DNA of 30,295 nt from a virus. The DNA lies in IMG/VR virus record IMGVR_UViG_3300030399_000063, positions 1-30,295 of that record; one strand, written 5' to 3'. Shown here piece by piece: positions 21,918 to 30,295 of this stretch (position 1 is its first letter; the number at the start of each line of letters is the position of its first letter). The position numbers and the translations under genes are program-made. Under the pieces are notes generated by a model. That model worked only from the letters and a program-made list of their open reading frames with translations. It ran no database searches and was not told the origin of the DNA.

Positions 21918-22573
21918 GGTATCGGCGGCGTTGTCGGTTCGGGCGGTGTTCCAAAATCATGAATGTGGGTAGCCAAGCTGATTGAATCTGGCCCGGCCAG
22001 AACGTCAGTCTCCGCTACGATTGTACCGTTAGTTCGGACCACTACGCCCATCAAGTTGATTAAGGGCGCTTGGATGGTAATCGCGATGGGCGATACGATG
22101 TTGATCCCCTCGGGGCTGAATTGGATGTACTGACTCGGAGCTGATTGACTTAAACCTAGACCGATGTACATGGCGTCCGAAAAGCTGTAGTACCGGTCAG
22201 AACCCGGATTGGCCTGAGCTTGTGTGCTAATTACCTTGGAAATATCCCGGCTAGCGAATAGGCAGAACCCTATGTCACCCGGCGCTGGATCGAGAATGAT
22301 ACCGTTGCCGGCGGCGCTCTGTATGCGCAAATAAGGGACGTTGGAAATTATGGTGTGTGGAGTGCTATTTCCGGCCCCATCCACCTGATTAACCTGTGGC
22401 TGCACATTCACGGTTCCGATGGGCGACAGACCTCCGCTGTTGGTGCATGAGATCACCCTCACCAGAGTCGCGGTCTGAATTTTGAGTATCAACTGCTCAA
22501 TCAGAAAATGCAATTGATTGTAGCGCCCATAGGTGGTGAATGGGCTGAATAGACCTGGTGGTATGTTACTCAT
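21914..22573 (-). CDS. Baseplate spike protein (gpV/gp45-like)
   Basis: A 219-residue protein. The ATG at 22573 overlaps the hub stop as ATGA; a longer frame to 22621 only shadows the hub gene. The N-terminal half contains an OB-like region (LVRVISCTNSGGLSPIGTVN, PAPGDIGFCLFASRDIS). The following repeated short strands (GINIVSPIAITIQAPLINLM, GVVVRTNGTIVAETDVLAG) form a triple beta-helix. The C-terminal THIHDFGTP carries the HxH motif that binds an iron ion at the tip of P2/phi92-type spikes. It is the membrane-piercing tip of the contractile tail. Confidence 0.85.
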   Translation of the reverse strand: MSNIPPGLFSPFTTYGRYNQLHFLIEQLILKIQTATLVRVISCTNSGGLSPIGTVNVQPQVNQVDGAGNSTPHTIISNVPYLRIQSAAGNGIILDPAPGDIGFCLFASRDISKVISTQAQANPGSDRYYSFSDAMYIGLGLSQSAPSQYIQFSPEGINIVSPIAITIQAPLINLMGVVVRTNGTIVAETDVLAGPDSISLATHIHDFGTPPEPTTPPIP

Positions 22574-23481
22574 GATGACAACGCCAATCCGGTTTTGGAA
22601 CCGCGAATATCCATCAACCACGATCCGTTAGGTTTCGCGCTCTCTAGCTTGAGGCTGAGACTGGTGACGATCCAAGGCCCTTCCGCACGCGGCGTCTCGG
22701 GGCTAAGGATCTGCACGCTTCCGCCGAAGGTCACGGAAGGACTGAATAGCATTTGAAACTTCACCCCCACCCCGTCGAAGGTAGGGTAGCCTTTGAGTCC
22801 GGATGTTTGGGATATGATCGGGACGAACTTAATGCGAGGTTGATTAACTGGGGTGATGGCGATGATGGTGTTATCGACATAAAGCCAGATGTTGTTATCA
22901 CGGGCGATATCCTTCAATTGCTCAAGGCCAGTGTTGGCATAATACGGGTTTTTGATGGGAGTAAACGGGACTCCGTTATTTTCAAAAGTGTAGACAGGTT
23001 GACCTGAATTGATACTGGCGTTGATTTTACCAATGACAATCTGCATCAGAGAGACGGCATCCGTGGGGCCGGAGAAGGCCGTAGGGGTAATGGGCTGCAA
23101 GGCGCTGAAGTAGGCCGCCTGAGCTCGGATACTGAGATATACATCCGGCATGTTGTCGTAGTTGGCCCAGGCGTTGACGATGTTGCCGACGAAGACGAGA
23201 GTGGTCTGATCGCCGTCTACGGCGAATATTTGAACCGTATTGGGAATGAATGCGAGCGGCTGCCACTGTATTGTGGTTAAGGAATTCATTTCACTTTGCT
23301 TGACTCCGAATATGGAAGCTCGCAAAGTACCCATCATCGCCCCGCCGGCCTTGTCGATATCGACGACTGCGCGAAATCCCTGAAGCGTGACTGTATTGCC
23401 CGAAGACGACGAACCGAAGTTCCCCGTCCCGAGAGTGAACACAAACTTCAAATCTTTCGAATTGTCGAAGGATAGGGTCAT
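22570..23481 (-). CDS. Baseplate hub protein (gp27/gp44/gpD-like)
   Basis: A 303-residue protein between fibre and spike genes. The start reads as strands with a conserved hub motif (AVVDIDKAGGAMMGTLRASI, FGVKQSEMNSLTTI). It continues with FVGNIVNAWANY, then QLKDIARDNNIWLYVDNTII, where the NIWLYVDNTIIAI run fits hub proteins of the Mu gp44/P2 gpD type. Near the C-terminus GPWIVTSLSLKLESAKPNGS, followed by W, is typical of phage hub ends. It should form the trimeric ring that holds the spike. Motif conservation is moderate, so the call relies partly on gene order. Confidence 0.75.
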   Translation of the reverse strand: MTLSFDNSKDLKFVFTLGTGNFGSSSSGNTVTLQGFRAVVDIDKAGGAMMGTLRASIFGVKQSEMNSLTTIQWQPLAFIPNTVQIFAVDGDQTTLVFVGNIVNAWANYDNMPDVYLSIRAQAAYFSALQPITPTAFSGPTDAVSLMQIVIGKINASINSGQPVYTFENNGVPFTPIKNPYYANTGLEQLKDIARDNNIWLYVDNTIIAITPVNQPRIKFVPIISQTSGLKGYPTFDGVGVKFQMLFSPSVTFGGSVQILSPETPRAEGPWIVTSLSLKLESAKPNGSWLMDIRGSKTGLALSS

Positions 23482-23837
23482 TTGCAGTAAAGAACCCCCT
23501 GTGGAAATACCTGCCTTAAAGTCGCCCGTTCACTGGGGCCGTGCATCGGAGCTTCTTCCATCAGATCTCCGTTGGGAAAGTACCGCCGGGGCGCGAAGCT
23601 CAAATGAGGGAACTCCGCAGGGCATGAGAAATTGACCTGACGACCGTCCGCCGAAGTGACGACTATCCCCTTGGAGGTGGTCACGATTTTGATCGGATAG
23701 CAGGCTTCCTTGTGATTGTTGGAAACTCCACATTGAATAGCGGGAGCGGTGGCGACTGGCGCGGCGATGGGCTTTGAGCATCCTTCGATAACAAAGGCCA
23801 TCGCGATAATAGTTTCGATACATGAGATTTTTTTCAT
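23478..23837 (-). CDS. Putative small secreted or lipoprotein inserted in the tail module
   Basis: A 119-residue protein. The N-terminus MKKISCIETIIAMAFVIEGC is a short signal sequence ending in a lipobox-like VIEGC; the -2 Glu deviates from the usual consensus. The mature part is Ala/Pro-rich, then beta-rich with Cys residues that could pair. It starts one base after the stop of the large fibre gene and overlaps the hub start as ATGA. It is not a recognisable tail protein. It could be an envelope-located accessory (for example affecting superinfection) or a cargo gene carried with the fibre. The function is unknown. Confidence 0.55.
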   Translation of the reverse strand: MKKISCIETIIAMAFVIEGCSKPIAAPVATAPAIQCGVSNNHKEACYPIKIVTTSKGIVVTSADGRQVNFSCPAEFPHLSFAPRRYFPNGDLMEEAPMHGPSERATLRQVFPQGVLYCK

Positions 23838-23838
23838 A

Positions 23839-26800
23839 TCAATTGAATTGCTTGCAGGTCATCGTGCCCGATGTTAGAAGTGCGCTGTACCACTGGCAAA
23901 GTTCCAAATGGCCGATTGCATTTGGATGCAAACCGTCCAAGCTGCTTATTGACGTGAACGATTGGGCTGTGAAGCTTAGGGTAACTCCGGTTTCGGGTCC
24001 GCTAGCCGTTGTCGGTACGGTTGTTCCGGTGGCATAATTGCGGCCAGGCTGGCCGCCGATTACAGTAGCGACTGCCGCTCCCGAGCAAGTGTTGACCAGG
24101 AAGTATCCACCATAGGAACCCGCCTGTGTTGGGATGATCTTGTCACCTACATTACAGCCCCCGGTTCCGCCGCTTACCACCGTAGCAGTTGCAGGGAGAA
24201 CTAGGCTTAAGTCTGGCGGATAGTAAGTGTAGGCACCGACCGTCACCCCCGGTGCGCCCGGTCCATCTTCGAGATACGTGCATGTGCCGAGCGTCAAGCA
24301 AAGATCCTGTACCATGATGCGCCACTGAGTACGAGAAGAGGCTCCTGATATTACCGTTCCGGCGGCAACCGCCGTAGATGTCCATACGCCTCCGACAAGG
24401 GTCATAGCCGTCAACGCCGTAGTGGTTGTATAGCTATCTCCGGTACATGCGTCCGTGCCGGTCTCAGTATATCCCCCGTTGTTAAGGATGGCTGGTATAT
24501 AGATAGTCATGCTGCTATTCACGGCCTTGAGCGCAGCTATCGCATTTTTGAGCGCATAGGCTTCGATGCCGACGCAGTTCGCTGTTGATCCATAAATCGA
24601 AGATAGATGGACGAAATCGTTGATACCCCGAGCAATGATTGCAGTGGTCAACGATGAAGGCCCAGAGGTCTCCAGCGGGGTAACGTAGCTGTTGGCCCAT
24701 GTCGTCGCGTATGAGGCCGGGAATCCGCTTCCTCCACCCGCCGTAGTGATTGCGCTGGGCGAAGTTGGCGTGTTGAAATCCATAACAGTTGTTGCGCCAC
24801 CAAATCCTATAGCCGCAATGTTGGGAGTGGGTTGATTGCTACCGTATCTCCACATTGGACAAAATGAATCTGAGCTGCTGTAGGGCGGTGCGTTAAATCC
24901 TGAGCAAAGAATCGAGTCAGTGACTACCATCGTCACGTTGCCTGTTTCGGTTACCGGAACGGCGGTATATTGTTGATTGTTTGGAATCGAGAAGCTGTTC
25001 AGGAACATACCGTCCAACTGCCCATAGAGGTCTGCGGCTGTAAAGCCGACCGCACTGTTTCCGAGCACCGCCCCAATGTTCACGTCAACGTAATAAAAGG
25101 TCGATCCTCCAGTGCCGGGAAGCGATACGTCCATATAACTATTTTGGCTGGCGTTTTGGATAGACGAGCTTTCCGCCGGAACCATGTTAGCAAGAGATGT
25201 CCCCACCCTTACCGTAGCGTCCTGACCATCGGCATCGGAGAACGGGAGGCCTGGAGAAAATGCGAAGCGTATGGAGGGAGCGTTGGTGAAAATCACCGCA
25301 TGAGATTGGGACCACTGGCCGTAGTAACTCAGGTTTCCAGCGGGATTGATCGAACCAACAGTGAAAAAAGCGTCAGCGGATGATCCCGTTTGTGTCGGAA
25401 ATACTCGACAGCCCACCGAGAAGCTCGCGCCGGGGTTGGCAATCGTCGCACCTGTAATCACGCCACCGGAAGCGGTAATGTTGAGTAAAACGCCCTGCCC
25501 GTTACCCGAGCATCCGCTGGCGGTCGTTGTCGGAACGTTGTTTTGTGTCGAGTAACCTGACGTTCCAGCATTGGTAAGCGTTAGCGAAGTGACTGTGTTG
25601 AAGTTGCCGCCGTTCGTGTACGGAAATGAGAAAGTGATGAACGGGGAATCGTGAAGGAATGGGTCGCCGTTGAAAAACGTGTGGGTATTCCACAGGGGGG
25701 CTGGTTGGGATGCGAGGGAAGTGAAAGCGTTGTTAGTAAAGCCATTCTCCGCCGATAACCAACCCGAGCAACTCCCGGCTGAAAGGAATCCGCAATACAT
25801 ACCAGCGACCTGCGGTTGGGTTAGTTGCACGCCGGGGATATACCCAAACTCTTCAATCGCATAGTTAATTGACCCTGAAGTTTCCCAGGCAGACGCAGAC
25901 GTGGCTGAAAGCGTTGAAGTCATCAAAGGAGAGATGAGAGTTGCACTGCCGTCGTTCATCATCGCACGCCATGTACCGTTGCCAAAATCTACCAGCGTGG
26001 TAAGAGTCCCATTGAGTCCACCAGCTCCGTTAATCCCAGAATTAGATGTATAAGTTGGAAAGGACCAAGTGACGAAAGAGGATGTTGCCGTGTTAAACTC
26101 GGCGGCGAATCCGACTCCCAACTCAATCTCAAGTGATTTGGCTATGATAAAGGTATTGCCCGGAAAAACTGGATTTGTGCATGATCCCGATGTAGTGCAA
26201 CTCAGCAATGGGGCTGCCCTTACCCATGTTGTGAACCCACCTACGTTAAACCCCGTACCCCAACTAGTGCTGCTTGCCTTATATCTTGGCAATGTAGCGG
26301 TCGATAACGTAGCAGCGGAACCCGTAATCTGCGAGGTTGAAGTTACTACAGTCCCACCAAATGCATAGGTCAATCCAGGGAGACCGATGGGGGTTGGCAT
26401 GATGGACGGGCCGTTGCCCACAGAACCTTGCTCGCACCAACCTGAGTTTGGGATGCCAAATCCAAATCCACCGGGGTTGAAATTCGGAAATCCCGAAGCC
26501 CCACCCACTGTTTGCACAAAGGTCGTAGACGTGCCTGTGGGGAGAATGTTGCTCACTGTCGCAGGACAAGTGCTTGCTCCGGTTGGATTGAAACGGAACA
26601 CTCCCGCCGTAGCCGCGCCCGCGACGCTAGTCTGAAGCGCGGTCGGTACGATGATTCCATTGCTATTCAATGCTGCCTGTTGGCTGAGCAATGAGTTGTT
26701 CATTGGAGTCAAAGCGGCGGCGCAACTCGCTACCGTTCCGGCTGCACACGCGGCTATGTTCGTAGCTTGATTTGCATACGGCGTCGCCGGCATCGCATAA

Positions 26801-27804
26801 AGATCCGGAGTGGCTGTGCCAGCTAAGGCCGGGCCGGTTGTATAGGCATTCGTTCCGGGAGTGATGCCGGTAACTGTCAGGTTTGTATTTTGAAACGGAA
26901 CGGCGGTCACATTCGGCAAAGTTCCCGACGGCGTCTGACAGGTCGTAGTACTCCCGTTGTAAAAGATGAATCCCGTCCCGGAAGGACATAGGACTACTGC
27001 AATTTGAGGTCCAGTAGCGACACCAGTGGTATTCAACGCAGTTCGCACTACAAGCCCATTTGCTCCGGGATCTCCAAGGCCGCCCGCACTTGAAGTTTGA
27101 GGATTGACTAAAGTCCATCCACTTCCGTTCCATTGAGCATGTGCTACCACGGTTGATAGCATATCGTTGGCAGCAAGGGCCGCTCCCGCTTGCTTGGTGA
27201 TTACCGTCGCACTCCCAGGCGCGACAGCGAGGGTTGGCGTTGTGATTGCATTCCCTGCATGGGGTAGGAAATTCACGGTCAACCCGGTCACAATCGAGGC
27301 AGGGGTAGGACTAAGGGCTACAGTATAGACGTTGGCGACACTACTGCTATCAGTCCCCATTACAGCAGCAGATAGAGTTGCTGCACTCGGAGGCATGAAT
27401 GGAGTTCGGTTATCGTCAAGGCTGGTGATTGAGGATGATCCTGCGACAATGGTAGCCAGCAATGTCCCTGCTGCGGTCGAAAGAGACGTGCTCAAAGCAG
27501 GCGTACAAATTGCGGCAGTATTGAGGTACAGATAATTAGTCGCGCTCGCCGTCAGTGTCAAAATTCCGCCGGCATACTCAACATTCTTTCCGCCACAATT
27601 CACTGTGCCCGGACCTACCTGCAAATTCAAACCCGTGACCGCTGTGCAATTGGTTGCCGCATTCCCGCAAGGTGCATAACCAGGCGCAATCCCGTTCGAA
27701 TATTTTGCATTGGCAGGAAAGATGGGGGCCTGTTGAGACTGAGGGTTCTGGGCAAAAACAACAGTAGCGGCGAACATCAGCCACGGCGCAATGAGTTTCT
27801 TCAT
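23839..27804 (-). CDS. Large SGNH-hydrolase tail fibre with N-terminal signal-like sequence
   Basis: A 1321-residue protein. The ATG at 27804 has AAGGGG 6 bases upstream. The first residues, MKKLIAPWLMFAATVVFAQ, look like a Sec signal with a VFA cleavage site, unexpected for a virion protein. Residues up to about 250 contain fibre-like segments (NVYTVALSPTPASIVTGLTV, AQWNGSGWTLVNPQT). The centre is a long Gly/Thr/Ser-rich beta region. The last 360 residues form an SGNH hydrolase: VTDSILCSG near 961 (GDS block, Gly replaced by Thr), FGGATT near 1003, RGINDF near 1061 (GxND), and DGLHPNAIGH near 1288 (DxxH). It probably deacetylates or cleaves host surface glycans during adsorption. The esterase call is strong; its virion location is inferred from gene order. 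Confidence 0.75.
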   Translation of the reverse strand: MKKLIAPWLMFAATVVFAQNPQSQQAPIFPANAKYSNGIAPGYAPCGNAATNCTAVTGLNLQVGPGTVNCGGKNVEYAGGILTLTASATNYLYLNTAAICTPALSTSLSTAAGTLLATIVAGSSSITSLDDNRTPFMPPSAATLSAAVMGTDSSSVANVYTVALSPTPASIVTGLTVNFLPHAGNAITTPTLAVAPGSATVITKQAGAALAANDMLSTVVAHAQWNGSGWTLVNPQTSSAGGLGDPGANGLVVRTALNTTGVATGPQIAVVLCPSGTGFIFYNGSTTTCQTPSGTLPNVTAVPFQNTNLTVTGITPGTNAYTTGPALAGTATPDLYAMPATPYANQATNIAACAAGTVASCAAALTPMNNSLLSQQAALNSNGIIVPTALQTSVAGAATAGVFRFNPTGASTCPATVSNILPTGTSTTFVQTVGGASGFPNFNPGGFGFGIPNSGWCEQGSVGNGPSIMPTPIGLPGLTYAFGGTVVTSTSQITGSAATLSTATLPRYKASSTSWGTGFNVGGFTTWVRAAPLLSCTTSGSCTNPVFPGNTFIIAKSLEIELGVGFAAEFNTATSSFVTWSFPTYTSNSGINGAGGLNGTLTTLVDFGNGTWRAMMNDGSATLISPLMTSTLSATSASAWETSGSINYAIEEFGYIPGVQLTQPQVAGMYCGFLSAGSCSGWLSAENGFTNNAFTSLASQPAPLWNTHTFFNGDPFLHDSPFITFSFPYTNGGNFNTVTSLTLTNAGTSGYSTQNNVPTTTASGCSGNGQGVLLNITASGGVITGATIANPGASFSVGCRVFPTQTGSSADAFFTVGSINPAGNLSYYGQWSQSHAVIFTNAPSIRFAFSPGLPFSDADGQDATVRVGTSLANMVPAESSSIQNASQNSYMDVSLPGTGGSTFYYVDVNIGAVLGNSAVGFTAADLYGQLDGMFLNSFSIPNNQQYTAVPVTETGNVTMVVTDSILCSGFNAPPYSSSDSFCPMWRYGSNQPTPNIAAIGFGGATTVMDFNTPTSPSAITTAGGGSGFPASYATTWANSYVTPLETSGPSSLTTAIIARGINDFVHLSSIYGSTANCVGIEAYALKNAIAALKAVNSSMTIYIPAILNNGGYTETGTDACTGDSYTTTTALTAMTLVGGVWTSTAVAAGTVISGASSRTQWRIMVQDLCLTLGTCTYLEDGPGAPGVTVGAYTYYPPDLSLVLPATATVVSGGTGGCNVGDKIIPTQAGSYGGYFLVNTCSGAAVATVIGGQPGRNYATGTTVPTTASGPETGVTLSFTAQSFTSISSLDGLHPNAIGHLELCQWYSALLTSGTMTCKQFN

Positions 27805-27814
27805 CGTATTCCCC

Positions 27815-28846
27815 TTATGCATAGACAGAAATGAGTGCGGTCAGGCCCGTATCTGAAGCGTCCAGATAGACGTTTGTTGCGTCGAAAGCTGGCGTCTGAG
27901 CGATAATCTGACCGCCCGAAAGCATGAAAATGTTTATGCGACTCGGGGAGGCCAACAGTCCGTGAGGAACCGTAAGCAATCCGGGGTCACTTGAAGTCAC
28001 TGTCAATACTGTAGCTGAATCCGTGATGTTTATGGCGGTGTTGACCATTTGGAACACGGTTATTTTGGCAGTCACTCCGGCCCCGGTAGCCGTAAAGTAC
28101 ACATTGGAATCGTCAGCAGATGAGGATTGCCATATGCAACCGAAGGATGTTGGCAGAATCTCAATCAGGCTGGGGACGAATCCGAGCCCATGCGGGACCG
28201 CGAACTGCACGCCGGCACTCGGGGCATTGACTGCAAGACTGGCCGCTGGAGGTTGGACTGGCGGCGCGATGCGAGTGACTTCAGATTGAGCTGGAGGCCG
28301 GTAGACAAAGATCATTGCGGTAACGCCCACGTCCGAGCCCACCAGATAAATGTTGGTGTTGTCGGCAAAGAAGGTCTGCCCCCAGATAGCCCCCGGCGAT
28401 GTGGGCACAATCTCCAGCACGGTAGGTATGCCTACGATGCCGTGAGGGACGCTGAAGTCCCCACCGTTGGGTGATGTGACCAGAAGTACCGCTTCGAGCT
28501 GTAGGACATTGGGGATTCCGACTGCGGCGAAGGCGGTCTCAAGCACCTCGGCGGCCGTCAGATAGACAAGCATCCATCTGGAATTCAGGCCAGTGTATAC
28601 GGGATCATCGAAGCCTTGAGTATCTAAGAAATATAGATTTCCTTGGAAGCCATCGTAGGAATTGGCGGCATCTAGCGGGACTGCATTTAGAGCAATGCAT
28701 CCGATGCACATATCGACGCCATTGGAATTGATATCCACGTAGAGGTTTTGATTGCGCAGGTAAATATTGATCTGACAATTCTGCCCTCCGAGCACGCAGA
28801 GAACTATCTGATTTGGGACCGCCTGAATTGGGATAGTCTGCGCCAT
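27815..28846 (-). CDS. DUF6983-like tail protein with three C-terminal repeat domains
   Basis: A 343-residue protein. Residues 1-105 match a phage baseplate-associated family: IPIQAVPNQIVLCVLGGQNC, then INIYLRNQNLYVDINSNGV, YDGFQGNLYFLDTQGFDDPV and LNSRWMLVYL. The rest holds three related copies of about 62 residues (roughly 121-182, 206-266, 281-343). Each has VPHGL/I, a P-x-x-I/L-x-I strand, an N-x-Y segment and a closing T-A-x-I-x-V-Y. A proline-rich linker separates copies 1 and 2. The repeats are probably beta-sandwich appendages exposed on the virion. The start lies 6 bases after the upstream gene. Confidence 0.7.
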   Translation of the reverse strand: MAQTIPIQAVPNQIVLCVLGGQNCQINIYLRNQNLYVDINSNGVDMCIGCIALNAVPLDAANSYDGFQGNLYFLDTQGFDDPVYTGLNSRWMLVYLTAAEVLETAFAAVGIPNVLQLEAVLLVTSPNGGDFSVPHGIVGIPTVLEIVPTSPGAIWGQTFFADNTNIYLVGSDVGVTAMIFVYRPPAQSEVTRIAPPVQPPAASLAVNAPSAGVQFAVPHGLGFVPSLIEILPTSFGCIWQSSSADDSNVYFTATGAGVTAKITVFQMVNTAINITDSATVLTVTSSDPGLLTVPHGLLASPSRINIFMLSGGQIIAQTPAFDATNVYLDASDTGLTALISVYA

Positions 28847-28852
28847 ATCACC

Positions 28853-29506
28853 TTAGTGGGATAGTTGATTCTTGATGTTGATGAAGGTCGAACTGTTTGG
28901 GGGTCCGGGCTGTACGATACCACCATTGGACGGCAGGTTGGATGCCGGGTTTTGAGGCACGTTGATAGGACTTTGCGTGGTGCTGAATGATACCGAAACT
29001 TGTCTTATCTCGCGAAGATGCAACTCAACGATCAGCATATTCGCGCCGCTGTCCGCACGTCTAATGATGCTGTAATCGGTGATGTTGTAGTTGAAGTAAG
29101 TGACCTCTGGAGTCTTCACGCTGTAAAGTTGCGTGGACTGGCAGGCGTTGTCCAGTGCAGCGAGGAAAGTTCCGCGGTCATTTACCCCACCACTGAAGCA
29201 ATAGCGTACAGTCGGTTCGCCGGGAAGCACGACTTTGTTGTAGCTGGCGAATCCCCCATCTTCCACGGGGAAGTCGGATACTCGCGTCTCACGCTTGAAC
29301 TCGAAAGAGTTGGTGGACAGGATTGGGCCGGACCCTAGCAGCGCGGATTCCAGTACCGTCACCAGCAGGCTGTTACCGCCGCTAGACGTCAACCCCAGTT
29401 GATTTCCGGATTTATCGAATATGCCCCATTGCGTCTGCGATTGCAGTGCATTGAGTAGGATCGTGCCGAGACTTCCGATGGTGGCGAGCGCGATAGTGGC
29501 GGCCAT
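28853..29506 (-). CDS. Baseplate/tail hub-associated protein
   Basis: A 217-residue protein. An Ala/Ile-rich N-terminal helix (TIALATIGSLGTILLNALQS) leads to a beta-rich core. The core has FEFKRETRVSDFPVEDGGFA, continuing into SYNKVVLPGEP, then TPEVTYFNYNITDYSIIRRA and LIVELHLREI, a pattern recognised in phage tail proteins that lie between tape measure and hub (Dit-like or gp53-like position). The C-terminal 45 residues are Asn/Pro/Ser-rich and probably flexible. The ATG overlaps the upstream stop as TAATG. The exact subunit role is uncertain. Confidence 0.7.
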   Translation of the reverse strand: MAATIALATIGSLGTILLNALQSQTQWGIFDKSGNQLGLTSSGGNSLLVTVLESALLGSGPILSTNSFEFKRETRVSDFPVEDGGFASYNKVVLPGEPTVRYCFSGGVNDRGTFLAALDNACQSTQLYSVKTPEVTYFNYNITDYSIIRRADSGANMLIVELHLREIRQVSVSFSTTQSPINVPQNPASNLPSNGGIVQPGPPNSSTFINIKNQLSH

Positions 29507-30285
29507 TATGGCACCATCCCATAGTTGGCTTGAGAAGCAAACAAATAATCCAGTTCTCTCGCCAAATCCTGAGTAATACCGACCGCATCGGTAGCTTGCG
29601 TGTTGATGGTGATGCTCTCGATATTCACGCTGCGACTGTTGCTCACGCTCTGAGGCGTAGAGCCAGCGCCAGGAGCAGGGGCGGCAGAGGATGCACCTGG
29701 GATGCCATTGAGCGTTTGCGCGAACGTGCCGCGCTTGTTGGCTTCGCCCACGGCATCCTGAGGTCGCTCATACGCTCGCGATACAGTGGAGCCTGATCCG
29801 TAAGCGGTAGTTTGTTTCTTAAGCAAGTCGCCTGCGTTTTTATAGCTCCCTTGAGTCAGTTCATATTGCACAAATGCCAACTGCTCACCCACTGATGATT
29901 CGCGAATGTCTTTACCTGACCATTTTTTGAAAGCAGCTTGTCGATCGGGATGCCACTGGGCGAGACCGAACGCTTGCCCGTTATCTCCAACCGCGTTCGG
30001 TTTACCTCCGCTCTCGGCAACGAGATTGGCCACGATGCCGGCAGCTTGCTCTTTGCTCCAACCTCGTTTTTGAAAGTAATCCATCGCACGTTCTTTGAAC
30101 TGACCGCCGGCATTCGCAGATATGGGTTTCCGAGGATCTAGAACCCCAAGAGGGTCGCGAGGAGCGAACTGTTCGGCTTCATCGCGCTTAATGACATCCC
30201 AAATCTTGCCGAGCTTTTCAATGGGAGCTATATTTGGGTCATTCAATACGCCGCCAAGTTTTGCGAGCGCATGAATTTTAGACAT
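29506..30285 (-). CDS. Tail lysozyme (Phage_lysozyme2-like); possible C-terminus of tape measure
   Basis: At least 259 residues. Residues about 64-125 carry the tail-lysozyme signature: FQKRGWSKEQAAGIVANLVA, then ESGGKPNAVGDNGQAFGLAQ and WHPDRQ, with E91 as the likely catalytic acid. It should open peptidoglycan during DNA entry. The last 45 residues (SVNIESITINTQATDAVGIT, then ASQANYGMVP) match the conserved tail end of many phage tape-measure proteins. The frame remains open upstream to the window edge (codons for Asp-Gln-Leu before ATG 30285). This may therefore be the C-terminal part of a tape measure or a separate gene; the window cannot decide. Confidence 0.8.
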   Translation of the reverse strand: MSKIHALAKLGGVLNDPNIAPIEKLGKIWDVIKRDEAEQFAPRDPLGVLDPRKPISANAGGQFKERAMDYFQKRGWSKEQAAGIVANLVAESGGKPNAVGDNGQAFGLAQWHPDRQAAFKKWSGKDIRESSVGEQLAFVQYELTQGSYKNAGDLLKKQTTAYGSGSTVSRAYERPQDAVGEANKRGTFAQTLNGIPGASSAAPAPGAGSTPQSVSNSRSVNIESITINTQATDAVGITQDLARELDYLFASQANYGMVP

Positions 30286-30295
30286 AAGCTGATCG

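Noticed and set aside
24970-25383. 137-codon plus-strand ORF within the large fibre gene
   Set aside because: Antisense to the SGNH fibre coding sequence, with no plausible motif.
1-30295. CRISPR arrays, tRNA genes, insertion sequences, integrase and attachment sites
   Set aside because: I looked for direct-repeat/spacer periodicity, tRNA-like cloverleaf ends, transposase motifs and tyrosine or serine recombinase motifs and saw none by eye; a tRNA or profile scan was not possible here.

Overview
The window is part of the genome of a tailed bacteriophage with a contractile-type (myovirus-like) baseplate. The evidence is a terminase small subunit at the left edge, a replication and DNA-metabolism region in the middle, and a baseplate, tail-fibre and lysis block on the right. 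I see no bacterial housekeeping gene, integrase, transposase, tRNA or CRISPR array. It therefore looks like free phage DNA or the interior of a prophage, not host flank. The host cannot be read from the sequence. Base composition is moderately GC-rich, and the fibre style suggests an environmental (soil or water) bacterium. An Acidobacteriota-like host is only a guess.

Layout. (1) 1-510, minus strand: terminase small subunit running off the left edge. (2) 511-947: A+T-rich control region with repeated CGGGGTAT sites, an inverted repeat and a promoter. (3) 948-3331, plus strand: small early genes, several with CxxC zinc motifs, and one protein with an Ala-Ser repeat tail. (4) 11288-3352, minus strand: a tightly coupled operon read from a divergent control region. 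In order it encodes a 27-residue leader ORF, SNF2-type helicase, beta-class DNA methyltransferase, DExH helicase with zinc ribbon, a 30-residue CxxC ORF, a remnant of a C5-cytosine methyltransferase C-terminus, a Cys-rich protein, VRR-NUC nuclease, HTH regulator and AEP primase-polymerase/helicase. (5) 11363-17997, plus strand: a conserved hypothetical, a Cas4/RecB-like (DUF2800-type) nuclease, a DUF2815-like putative ssDNA-binding protein, a ParB-like protein, a family-B-type DNA polymerase and small ORFs. (6) 30285-17945, minus strand: tail lysozyme or tape-measure end, baseplate proteins, DUF6983-like protein with three repeats, a 1321-residue secreted-looking SGNH fibre, lipoprotein candidate, hub, spike, gp25/W-like, J-like, DUF2612-like, a tail fibre, a coiled-coil/TM protein, and two small Ala/Val-rich proteins with their own promoter.

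The terminase and tail genes are both on the minus strand at opposite window ends. The rest of the morphogenesis block (large terminase, portal, capsid, tail tube, tape measure) should therefore lie outside the window, joining the two ends if the genome is circular or circularly permuted. The two divergent operons at 11.3 kb supply replication. The primase-polymerase/helicase and PolB-like enzyme synthesise DNA. The putative ssDNA-binding protein, nucleases and helicases process it, and the methyltransferase probably marks it. A 19-bp partly palindromic motif recurs at the divergent promoter pair and at the promoter of the last two right-hand genes, suggesting a shared regulator. All family assignments rest on motif recognition by eye; no database search was run.
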